Assembly: GCA_032173965.1 (NCBI GenBank) | Contig: CM063288.1 | Span: forward strand, 8,970,501-9,034,500 | Direction of reading: 5' to 3' | Source: Sitta carolinensis | Lineage: Eukaryota; Chordata; Aves; Passeriformes; Sittidae | DNA length: 64,000 bases | In this document: piece by piece, positions 25,451-36,446 of the stretch | How the letters are laid out: the number at the start of each line of letters is the position of its first letter | Position numbering within the stretch: position 1 is the stretch's first letter | Position numbers and translations under genes: made by a program | Notes under the pieces: generated by a model | Told to the model about the DNA's origin: nothing | Databases searched by the model: none | Seen by the model: the letters and a program-made list of their open reading frames with translations, nothing else

Positions 25451-27078
25451 TACGTTCAGGCTGTGCTTCTCAGGGAGTGGCACTTGGTGCTTAGATTTCA
25501 CTTTTCATTCTCGGCTTGCTAAATGCTTTGAGGAGATGAGTGGCTTCTTCCAGCCAGGGAGAAATCAGAACTAAGATATAAAAAAGAAACTTGGGAAAAA
25601 TCTTGGCCAGGGCCCAGGATCCCTCAGAGGCAAGCAGGGAGCAGCTGTGGGGTTTTTGAACTGATATAGGGACACGTAAAAGCTGCAAAGGCTGAATGCT
25701 TTTGGGGGGAGACTTCAGCATTTAATCCATGTAAGAGTAATGAGGGATGAAAGCTGTGAAGGAATTGTAAAGGTGACTTTTTACTCAGAAGATCCCACAG
25801 GTGATGGAAGCTGGGGTGGGACTGTCCCTGTCCTGTGGCCCTATCCAGGGTGTGACATCTGCCCATGACAGATGGACACTGGGGAGCTTGGGGGAGCGTT
25901 TGTGTTCATAGTGTCTGAGCTGGGCAGAGGGGTATGGAGAACCCCTGATCATTTCCATCAGAGTAGTCTAAATAAAACTAACACATGGAGAACTGCCTCC
26001 TGTGGCAAGAAACCAAAGCTGAGAGACAGCAGGAGAGGAATGCTGTCGCCTGCAGTATCAATACTCCTGTGGGCTGAGGAGATGCAGGACTAATAAGATT
26101 TAAATACTGCATCAAGCTTTTGTTTTCTCTGCTTCTAAAATCACATTTGCTATGAAACAAATGTACAGTAATATAAGACGCCGCAGTCACTGCGCGTATT
26201 TGATTTCCTCTGTGATTGTAAAGGAGAAAATGTTGATGACTCAACAAGTCAAACCACATCAAACCCCAGGAAAACATGCTCTTTGACAGCATAAATTTTT
26301 TTTGTTGTTTATTTTGCTCTTTATTTTTTGTTTTGGGTTGTTTTGCTTTTTATTGTTAAGAACTATGCTTTGACTATGACCTTGTAACATCACACCCATA
26401 AATAGAAGCAGGTTTAGATTCAGGGGAAACACATTTTTTCCGATGATGGAAGAAGTAGGCCAGCTCTCTTGAGAGGTGGGAAAGGCAGTGGCAGCTGCGA
26501 TAAGAAATGTCACACACCAGGAATTAAAACACACCAATTTGTTATCTATAAGTTTACCATCACTAATTAGAGTTGGCTTTTTGTCAACATCATAATGGAA
26601 GAAAATGTTATTTTCAAATTTGAATTTACTGCTTCTTCATAGGCTTTCCTACGCAGACTTACAGTGGATTAAGCAGCTTCCCACCTTCATCTAAGTTTAA
26701 GTTAAGTTTTGCTTAACTGAAAGTAAAAAGCTTCTGAAAGTATGTCAGTGATGTGGGAGCTTCCAACACATTTCCAAAAGCCTTTACATGCTCTGGGGCC
26801 TAAACATTTTGAATATTTTCCTGGAGTTTAAGGTACTGAGACAGAAATTCCTCCCATCCTTTTTCCAGGTTCTCAGATCTTCAGTGAGTCTCTCTATGTC
26901 CTTGGTTGTGGCAACACGTGCATTTCCATTTAGTATGAATACACCACTGTAGTCTTTGGAAAAAGCGTCCTAAGAGTTCCCCAAGGGATATAGGCTTCAA
27001 GAATCAGGTCTGCAGATAACATGTCCACCAATGAAGGAGACTGATACCAACTGCTGATCTTGTGCAAGCACTAAGAGG

Positions 27079-27535
27079 TCATAGAGCTACAGAATGATTT
27101 GGAAGGGACATTAAAGATCATCTCCTTTCCATGGTCAGGGGCACCTTCCACTAGACCATGTTGCTCTAAGCCTGGTCCAACCTTATCCTGAACACTTCCA
27201 GGGATGGGTCATCCACAGCTTCTCTGGGCAACCTGTGCCAGTGCCTCACCACCCTCACAGTGAAGAATTTCTTCCTTGTATCTGATACAAACCTGCCCTC
27301 CTTCACTGTAAAGTCCCCATTGTCCTACCACTGCAGGCCTTGTAAGAAGTTCCTCTCCAGCTCTCTTCAGGTACTGGAAGGTGCTCTAAGGTCTTCCCGG
27401 TGCCTTCTCTTCTCCAGGCTGAACAACCCCAACTCTCTCAGCTCCAGCCTTCTGAGCATCTCAGTGACCTTTCTTTAACTCACTCCAGCAGGTCCACATC
27501 CTTCTTATGCTGGGGTTAGATACAGGACAGAACCT
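27079..27535 (-). mobile_element. CR1 LINE 3'-end copy
   Basis: About 457 bp of antisense CR1. In order I see the end motif (tcatagagctacagaatg), 'ggaagggacattaaagatca', 'ttccactagaccatgttgct', and 'aacacttccaggga' with 'tctctgggcaacctgtgcc'. These are followed by the 'agtgaagaatttcttcctt' block, 'ttctcttctccaggctgaac' and 'aactctctcagctcc'. It is 5'-truncated as usual for CR1 and moderately diverged. The frame at 27260-27478 is part of this repeat and not a gene. Confidence 0.92.
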
Positions 27536-30500
27536 GTGCCAGTGCAGCTTGGCACAGTGGGAAATACCTGGTGTTTGTACTAGTCCAGCACACATGGGTC
27601 TCACTGAGTCATTGGGGTCCTGAGGGAGGTGTGTTGTTCACACTGCAGGTATTTGTCTCTCTGGGCTGACCTGCAAGACCCCTGCCAGTGCAGGGGAAAA
27701 GATGAAGTGAGCTGGAGCTGCTGTGCAGGATGCTGACTGAAGGCAAATGGTGTGAGAGGAAGGGGAAGGCAGAATGCTGTGGAGTCCTGGCACCTCAGGG
27801 CAGTGAGTTGATATCCAGCAAAGAGCATCTCTCTCCCACCCATCTGGATCCCCAAAGATAACTACCTGGTCAGCCAGTTGTGTTTGCCTCTCTCTGAGGA
27901 GCTTCTCAGGAGCTGCTGGGAAAATCAGAAGAGGCAGTACATGGCCCTACATTGTTTGCCTTTCCTGTTTTCACAACTGTGCTTATTCAGGGCTGCTCAG
28001 AGCTACCTCTGGACCATGTGTCATGCTTGTGCCCTGTGGAGGGGGAAAAACAGATCAGCAGGAGATGTGCTGGCACTCTGCCCTAGGCTGTGTCTTCCTT
28101 CCAGCCCACACTGCCTCCTGGGCCATCTTCTCCCCATGTGGTCCTGTTCATCCTCTGAGTGACTGGGTAAAGGAAAATCATAAAGGCAAGAGAGTGCTGA
28201 TCTTGGAGACCCTTCTAACAGGCGTTGTGGCACGGAAATAGCCAATACAAATATTTCCACGCACATGCAGCACAATTCTTCCATGCCTTTCCTGGAAAGA
28301 AACAAAGAGGTTTTTAAGAGCCAGAGCCTGCCAGCTCCCTGTGGTGACTGCTGAAGTCAGATCCTACCGTCTCCGTAGGCCCGGAGAAGGGTGGAAGCCC
28401 CAGCTCATTTTAGGCAGGAACACCACCCACCGTGTCTGGCTGTAGGGAATTACTGGATCTAGCTGAGAAGCTTCTACCATCCAGGCTTTGGGTTGCTTTC
28501 CTGCTTTTCTCACACTTGGTGGGGGAAGGCTCAGAAATGGGTGAGTCACTGAGTTACTAACTTGGTAAGGCTAGCAAGAGAATGAAGACCCCAAAAGAAA
28601 GCAAGAGAAGCCATATAAGACTTAAGTACAGCGCCTGAAGTTGTTGTAAATCACCCCTTTGTGTCACTTAAGAGCTGTGAGATGCTAAGCTGAGAAAATA
28701 ACCTTCTCATTCAGAGTCACATCAGCCAGATAAGCTCCTGTGTGCTGTGTCAGCATCAGCACTGCTCTAGCAAACTCCATCTTGCTTCAGGTCTGTGCCT
28801 TCCACGGTCCTACAGTGAAAGCTCAGGATTCCCCAGACTTTCAGATTCCCATTTCATGATGTTTTATTACAGGGTAGGTCTTTCTCAGGCTTCTCATTAC
28901 TCTGTCAACACAGTGGGCACAGGCAGCAAGGTGTTTTAGCAGAAGAGCAGAGGAAGTTCTCCAGACAAGGACTTTTTTGCAGAGAAGTGGTACTGCAAAT
29001 GGAGGCAAATTTGGGGGAGAAAAGTTTGAGGATATCTGTGGGAGAACCTGTTGGTAACTGTGCTTTAAAGTACATAATTTTGATGAAAAGAGGCCAAAGG
29101 TTTCTTTTCCACTTGTTTATCGTAAGTGGTTTTCCTGCTCAGCATTAAAATGGAGGGTTTATCCTTGGGGAGGGAAACTGTCCCTGCAAAGCGATCACAT
29201 GCTGGTGTAGTTCTCTAGGAGAACTGTAGCCAAAATGTCTGAGCTTTTGTGGGAGAAAGAGAAATTCACATTTCCTGTGGGAAATTCTGGTAGCCCTTTC
29301 TCCTCTGCTTTCCCTATTCTGAAAGATATTTTTGAATTGTGGTCAGGGACATGGACATGCCTTAGGCTTCATTGCTGGCTTCCAAAAACAACATTCTCAA
29401 TATTTTTCTGTGTATAAACCAGAGGGTGTATGGAGTTGGGAGAGACAGTTCCTGTCATCCTGTGTTTTCATTAGTGTGTGATGGAGTTGGGAGGCACGTA
29501 CTGAATTTGTAGGTGACACTGAGCTAGCAGGGACTGGAAATATTTTAGAGAAGAGACTAAGAATGGAAGACTGTGACAAGCTGGAGAGCTGGTTTAAAAA
29601 AACCAGAGCACAGGTTGTGTCCTGTGGTAGGACTGACTGACCTCCTGGACACCGGGTGAGTGACCAGCCAGCCAGTGGCCACGGGGAGCCAGAGGACAGG
29701 GACACTGCCCCGTGAGTCAACAGGGGCACCCAACTGCAAAAGCAAACAGCCTTCTTGGGATGAAGAAAGAGAAGTGGTGCATTGGGGCAGCAGCGTCTCT
29801 GCTCCAGGTGGTGCCTTTTAGGGGCTCCGTTGGAAAATGCAGTTCTGGGCATCCTCCAAGAAAAACGAGAGCGAGGAACAGAGGCTGAGTTGTTGGACAT
29901 TCGGTAAATAACAGCTCTGACAAAGGAGTTGGGTTTCACTTGTGCAGGAAAAACCAAAGGGAGATGTGAAACCTGTTCTCCAAATACAGAATGTGTCTGC
30001 CTGCAGAGGAGAAGGCAAATCATTTGCCATGTCCTTTGGGGGTAAAAGAGGAAGGGATAAGGTTAACTGGATTGAGAGATAAAGAGGAGAGAAAGCAGGG
30101 CTCTGCAGGAGCTTATGGAAGTGGTTTTAGCAGATAAATACCTGATAAATGAGGTAATCAGATAAAGAGGCGCCTGGGGAAGTGCATCAGGGTCCCTGTC
30201 CCACCTTCCCACCCCAGCAGCAGGGGCATGGGGTGCACAGCCCCCAGTCCCTGTCCCCTGGGCCTGTGGGTGATCAGGCTGAAGGACAGCAGCAGGGACA
30301 GCCCAGCTCCCAGCATTTCCTCATTCCCATGTCCTGGCTGGCAGCCCAGAGGGGTTTGCAGTATGGCTTTTCTGGAAGGGTGATTTACATCCTTTGCCAG
30401 TTCCTGGTTTGCACCATTTGGGAGATAACTCTGCTTTGGAAGGAGAAAGAAGAAAAGCAGCAAGCAAAAGAGCAGCAAGTTTGGTTTCCCTGACTCTTTC

Positions 30501-33500
30501 TCTTGCAGGCAGAGCTGGGAAAGTCATTTCCAGTCATCCTGGGCAGGCTAAAAGATCTCTAGAAATGTGCACCAAAGCTGAGATTAAAGCAGCTTTGGAT
30601 AAGCTCTTTTATTACTTAAATCTGTTCCAGTTCCAACAGGTTCAGGTTCATGGCACTTGCTGTGCTCCTGGGAGGGATGCTCTGTATGTGGGAAAAGAGA
30701 CTTAAAACATTTGATTTTCCCTGGAAAAAAAATGGTGCTAACAAAAAAAAAAAAAAAATGTATTTCTGCTCACAGCAAGACCTGAGTGGAAAGCTTCAGG
30801 TGCTGAATGCTCCTCTCCAACTGGGGCCTTTGGAGGGTTAACACAGCAAGAGATGGTCTGCAAACAGAGGCTGGAGGGCTTTGGCTTCATGGTTCAAAGG
30901 TCTCTCCATGCAGACTGGAAATCCCAGGGTGCAGAGATTGCCCCTGTCCCAGAGTGTGTGTATTTGTGAGACCAGTCTCCTGCCAGGCAGGGCTGGCAGG
31001 GCCCAAAGGGACCTTCCCAGTGCAGAAACCAAGATGTTCCTCTGCCATGACCTGACCAAAGGCCCTGCTGCATCATTTGATTCCTCATGTGCCTTGCTGG
31101 TCTTTCAACCCATGTGCTCGTTAAGGAATGTGTATAATAATCATGTCCTTTATCTCCAGAAACACCCAAGCAGGAGCTGAAGCACAGAGCAGGCTCTTTG
31201 ATGAGCTGCACGGGTTGAATCCACAGTTTATGGAGACTCAGTTGTGGTCGGTCTAAACAAACACTGACTTTGGGGGAAGACACAAAAGCAGCTGCTTCAG
31301 CCAAAGTGGTGCAGGCTGAGTATGTGAGGTTGAGCTCAAAGAGGAGTTTCTGTGCAAACAGGAACCAGTTTGGTTTCACTGGACAGGACATTCATTGGAG
31401 TCCTGTATGAGATTGCTGCCATATTCTTCAGCAGTTTGATATGTTTAAAACACTGCCTTTTTATTAGAGTTATGGTAAAACTAGCTTGTCTTTTAACAGA
31501 TAAATCTGAATACCAGGGCATTGAAATGAATCTCGATTTTTTTTTTTTTGTCCAGAACTGAAGCAAAGCTCATGCCTTGCCACCACAGGTCCATCCTTCT
31601 TCAGGGTGTGCAACTCAAACACCTCTGGACTGTGAATTACATGAACCAGCTAGGCTATCTTCCTGCACCAGAGGATGTGAAAGGGGCCCCAAAAGATGGT
31701 CTCATTGTTAAAGACATGGTGAAAGATATCTGGGTTATCCCAGACAAACTTGCTGGAGTCCCATCATTGTTAGTATCTCCTTCCCCCACATCTGCTGAAA
31801 GAGGATAACACATGTGCCTGTTCCCCAGCAGCTGCTGGGGACAATCTGCTCAGCAGATTGACTCTGCTGTGAGCCCAGGGACACCTGAGTGGGCTCCTGC
31901 AGCCCAGCTCCGTCCAGAATGGCTGGCCTGCTGCAAAACCTGAGTGAGGCCTCTCAGTGTGGGCAGAGAGGCAGACAAACTTTGTTTGCCTGGCACCAAG
32001 CCTAAGCTAACAGCCTCTGCCAAGCCTCGGGTGCAAAACGTGTAGAATTATCCCTGTTTTTCTTCTGTGAGAAACCCCTCCCTCCCTCTGCCTGGGCAAC
32101 AGAACTGAATATCTGAGATTTGTCTTCTTTGTTTCATGCAGCTGCTGTCTGTCTGATCCCACTCCTTGGGGCAGAAGTTGCCTTCTGGACAGTTTTTGTA
32201 GAGTGCCCAGCAGAGGGAAGCTCCCCGTTTGCTCACTGCCCATCACTGCTATTGCCCTGCAATTAATAGCAGCAATGGCAATGCAGCCACTGAACTGCAC
32301 ATGGGAACAAGTGTGATACAGCTGGACACAGCAGTGATGTAAGGGTGTCATTAGCAGCCAAGCTGAAGGGCAGCTGTACATTACATTCAGTATTTTGGTT
32401 AAGGAACTGCTGCCCAGTTAGAATTGGAGCTGGTTTATGCCCACTGGGCCTGGTTTTAAATCATCTTGTAGCCTCCTTAGTAAGAAACTGATCTCCTTGA
32501 ATTCTGCGTGCTATAACTCAGCAGTGATGCAGTTTGCTTGACAAGGGAGATCAATAGATGGGCTTTGCCTAAGTCTGGAGATGCTAGAGATGTGTCTAAG
32601 CACCATGATATTCACTCATGACCTCCTCTGCCTCTGAGTGGTCCTGCAGCATCCTGGCCCTGGTGCTTTGCACCGACTCTGGTTGGGCTCACCTTGCTGT
32701 GGTGAATTAGTTTTGGGAGGGAGAGTTTAAAGCAGGTGACATGTTGTGGATAGGTGCAGAAAAAGCAGCATAAGTCAGGGGTGGTGGCGGGAGGCAGGGG
32801 GGTCCGCGTGCTCCCCAGAGATACAGAAGTGAAAAAAAGCTGTTGCCTAATCAGACAGTCCATTGTCAGGCATCTGTTAGGCAGAGACCACAGTGTCTGT
32901 CTCAGTGAAATGCGTTTATGGTGAAAGAGGGATGTTCCCCTCCTTTCTCAGGAGGATTTCAGTGCGTGGCAATGACAGCAATGCAACCCACAAGCAGCAG
33001 CCAGTGACAGGGACCATCCCACCAAGGGCTTGCAGCAGGGATGAGTCCTGCTACAAAGCCCCACCAGTCAGAGCATGACTGAATTAATCACACCAAAATT
33101 CACAGAAAAGACTTTGAGTCTTCTTACTTTGTAACTATCCTGCTGACTTCAAAGGCTGTTGAATTCTGTCATCCCTTTTAATCAAAATAACTGGAGACAG
33201 CAAAGATACTTATCTCCAAACATTGCCAACATCTCTCTCCATGTTCAGTGGCAGCTGCAGGACAGAGGAAACACACCATAAGAAAAATTGCTTGCAGCAA
33301 CATTTACATCCCAGTGGGACCACAGCGAGAACTTTTGAGGTGCCTTAAGTCAGTTATGAAATGAGTCTGTGGGTAACAGTCACTTTGTCACCCTGAATGC
33401 TGATTTCTCCCCCGTGGCTCAGAGCCAGTGATGTGTTTCTTTGTTTTGGGGTAATATTTTGTGTGCACAGGTGGTGGAAAAGGGGAGGGGGGTATGGGAG

Positions 33501-34365
33501 AGCAAGCTAATTATTCTGAACAATAGCATTGGCCCTAGAACAAATAGTTCTGGACATGAATAAATGTAGGTGAAGCAAGAAGTTTTCTAAAAAGTAAAGC
33601 AGTGAGTGTGTGATAAAGCTTCAGATAAGAAGGGACGAGGAAAAACAAAAAAACCAGCATCTTTGCAGACAGAGATCTGAAAGTCATCCCTCTCACTTTT
33701 TCCCTGTGGCTCTTTTCTATGTTTATTCCCCTGGATTTTTTTTTAATTTCCAGTGGAATAAGCAGAACTGCAGTGGGCTGTTTGATCTCTGTATTTATAC
33801 GATGAACGTGTTTTTAAGGGAAAGAAGTCACCAAGCACTTCTTTGGCCCTTATTTTCCCCTGATGGCACTTCTTTCACAAGCACACGTTTTGGTTTCTGG
33901 GACAAGGTGGTGCTTGGTGAGGGGCAAGAAGAGCAGACAGACCTCTGCCATAGAAACAGTGTTGTCACTGAAACCATGATGGGTTTGTACCCAGGACAAT
34001 GAATTATAGTTTCAAAGTCCAACTGCTGAAGGTGTTTCTCAGGCTTTCAATGAGGAACAGAATTGAGATCATGGTTGCTGTGTGAGAGATCTCCTCCAGT
34101 AACTTGGCTGTGCTTGATGTTTGTCTGCCAGGTACCAACAAATTGGTGTTTTCATAGTAATGTGACCCTCTGATCATTGTTCTGAGTAGTTTTAACAAAT
34201 TTGTAGCTCATTAAAATGTATATATGGTATGGGGAGTTTATGCCCACAGGCAGTTCTTGCCTAGCATCTCTAGCATCTGTAGTGAATTTTGGTGCTCAGG
34301 CACTTCAAATGAGAAGATCCTTTTGCAGATTCTTCACAGGAAATATTGACTGTCCTAAATTATTT

Positions 34366-34584
34366 TGAGTAGATATTAGGAAGAAGTTCTTTAGTGTAAG
34401 GGTGGTGAGGCAGGGGAACAGGTTGCAAAGAGATCCTGTGGACGCCTCATCCCTGGAGGTGTTCAGGACAAGGTTGGATGGGGCTTTGACTGGTCTAGCA
34501 GAAAGTGTCCCTGCCCATGGCAAGGGATTGGAAGTAGACAATCTTTAAGTCCCTTCCAACCTGAACCATTCTATGATTCTGTGA
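34366..34584 (+). mobile_element. CR1 LINE 3' end, sense orientation
   Basis: Sense-strand CR1 tail. It shows 'gatattaggaagaagttctt', 'agggtggtgaggcagg', 'ggaacaggttgcaaagag', 'tggaggtgttcaggac' and 'aaggttggatggggctttga', then 'aagtcccttccaacctgaac'. It ends in the octamer-like repeats ATTCTATGATTCTGTG, which mark the CR1 3' terminus. It is 5'-truncated and inserted in STEAP3 intron 1 in the same direction as the gene. Confidence 0.92.
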
Positions 34585-34599
34585 TCACTGTGCACAAGT

Positions 34600-34830
34600 T
34601 CCATCTTCTCAATATTAACTCCATTTCCCAGATCACTTATGAGCATGTTGAACAGCATAAATCCTCAGGGAAATCCTTTGGCAACCTATTTCCATTATGA
34701 GAATCATTTATTTCTTCTCACCCTTTGTTTCCCATTGGTAACTATTCATGCAGAAGCGCCCTTCCCCTTTGCACCACTAATGTGCCAATCCCAGAAGAGC
34801 CTTGGGTGAAGGACATTTCCGAATGCCTAT
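34600..34830 (-). mobile_element. possible ancient CR1/L3-like fragment
   Basis: Directly after the CR1 tail is a stretch with phrases such as 'ccagatcacttatgagcat', 'gttgaacagcataaatcctc' and 'cctttggcaacctatttcc'. These resemble the antisense of old CR1/L3-type coding sequence. Divergence is high and the assignment rests on a few remembered phrases only. It would lie opposite in orientation to the 34366 copy. Confidence 0.35.
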
Positions 34831-35963
34831 GAAAAACATGCCTGCACCAGGGACCAGGTCACCCCATCTCAATGGTCACCTTCACTTTGAAAGAACTTGA
34901 CCAGGCACAAGGCAGGACTGCACTCCACCAAACCATATTTGTCTCTATCCCCAGTATATCACAGTCTGTTAATTTTGGTCTTTATTCTAATCTCTAGCAC
35001 CGTGCCAATATTAAAGCCAGATGTCCTGGTGTGCAGGTTCCATGGGCTGCCTAATGAGCCCTTTTAAAATCTCACCCTTGTGAATTTGCCATTCCTTTAG
35101 AGTACACTTGCTGTTCTTTAAGTTGGGAGGGAGATTTGAGCCGTTGACACAGCCCATGAGCAGTCTGGCAGTTCCCTGCCCAAGTTTCTTCTGACCTCCA
35201 GGTTCAGCTGCTGTGCTGCCTGTGAATTTATTGATCTGCTTGAAACCTCTCCATGCCCTCAATATCTAATTTGTTGCAGGGCAAAATTCATTAACGTTTG
35301 TAAAGCTCATCAAGATCTTTCATGAGCAAATCCCATCATGTTTTAATATATTTTTTAAATGTCACGAGTAAGTTCTCATTACTCATTAAAGAGCTGAAGC
35401 AAACAGCACTTGCCAGACCCAAATATTGGAACAAGCAAGGGCTGCAACTCTCTTTGTTTACCACTTTTAGGACACTTTTATTTCAGTTTCTGCCTTGATA
35501 CTGCCCTGGCAAATCAGAAGCACCTCTCCAGCTTTTCCAAATGTAGTCTCAGGGATCTTCATGGACCCCTTCTTTAGGAGATATCTGGTAGCTCCGTGGG
35601 AATCTCAGAGTTTCTGGTCCCGCCTGCTGGTAGTGTTGGCCTGACTTTGCAGTGTGAGATGCCAGCATCAAGGACAGCAGAGGATGGGTGAGTGCATCCA
35701 GCAGGTGTTGGATCACCCAACATTGGAAATCTCCGTAAAAGCCTTCACCTTCCAACCCAGCATGGTGTTTTGTGCCCCTCCAGTGGTGCCTGTACCTTAC
35801 TGCACATTCCCTGGTGCCTTTGACAAACGGGTTTAGTAACTGGGACCAAAACCATGTGTTCAAGTGGCTTAAGTGGCATTCTTCCCCGTGACCTCAGATG
35901 TGGTCTGTGCCTCTGCAGGAGCTCCACAGTGAATTTGCGTTTCTCCTTGTTTTTCCTGCCAGG

Positions 35964-36446
35964 ATGTCCAGAGGAGACATGGCCAAACCTCTGCTGGGCC
36001 CCCGGAGCCCGGAGGGTGACTGCAGCCCCCCGCCGGCGGCCGGCCGGCCCGTGGGCGTGCTGGGCAGCGGGGACTTCGCGCGCTCCTTGGCCGTGCGCCT
36101 CGTGTGCTCCGGCTTCAGGGTGGTGGTCGGCAGCCGCAACCCCAAGCGGAAAGCCGGCCTCTTCCCCGCTGCAGCAGAGGTCACCTTCCAGGCCGAGGCC
36201 GTGAAGAAGGCGGACGTCATCTTCGTGGCGATTTTCAGGGAGCATTACTCCACCCTCTGTGACCTGGCTGATGTGCTGGTGGGCAAGATCCTGGTGGATG
36301 TTAGTAACAACACCGAGATCAACCATCACAAGGAGTCCAACGCGGAGTACTTGGCCTCCCTGTTCCCAGCCTGCACCGTGGTAAAGGGGTTTAATGTGAT
36401 TTCTGCGTGGACGCTGCAGTCGGGTGCCAGGGATGGAAATAAGCAG
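35964..36446 (+). CDS. STEAP3: STEAP3 coding exon 1 (residues 1-161)
   Basis: The exon probably begins at 35963, after a 20-nt pyrimidine tract and AG at 35961-35962. ATG follows one base later ([12 protein letters not shown]). The donor is AAGCAG|GTATTG. It encodes most of the NADPH-binding Rossmann fold: [26 protein letters not shown], the [10 protein letters not shown] strand and the [11 protein letters not shown] segment. GC is high compared with the flanking introns. An upstream in-frame ATG at 35898 would lie in the intron polypyrimidine region and is not used in this model. The antisense frames of up to 194 codons over this exon are shadows. Confidence 0.94.

Larger units (their letters stand above)
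24781..35962 (+). other. STEAP3: STEAP3 intron 1 (putative)
   Basis: About 11.2 kb between the CpG-island donor (GTGAGG at 24781) and the acceptor before the first coding exon (pyrimidine tract 35941-35960, AG at 35961-35962). It contains the GGAT/GGAC array, a T-rich stretch at 26298-26358, an A16-17 run near 30743, and CR1 pieces at 27079-27535 and 34366-34584. A palindrome cluster lies at 31809-31860. Other alternative first or second exons could hide here, but I see none that can be supported. Confidence 0.6.

Noticed and set aside
24669..25494. Overlapping frames of up to 237 codons on both strands in the CpG island
   Set aside because: They are Pro/Arg/Gly/Ala-rich translations of GC-rich DNA with few stop codons; all frames are open together and one runs into the GGAT repeat.
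27260..27478. 72-codon frame with LFSRLNNPNSLSS
   Set aside because: Translation of antisense CR1 LINE sequence.
31548..31808. 86-codon frame with exon-like look (MNQLGYLPAPEDVKGAPKDG)
   Set aside because: The protein is not recognised, and the frame lies in intron 1 of STEAP3 without clear splice borders at its ends. Kept only as something to compare across birds.
35898..35963. Upstream in-frame ATG extending STEAP3 by 22 residues
   Set aside because: It would use the intron's pyrimidine tract and acceptor as coding sequence; the ATG at 35964 directly after the acceptor fits the family's N terminus.
35745..36329. 194-codon minus-strand frame opposite STEAP3 coding exon 1
   Set aside because: Shadow of a GC-rich coding exon; no similarity of its own.
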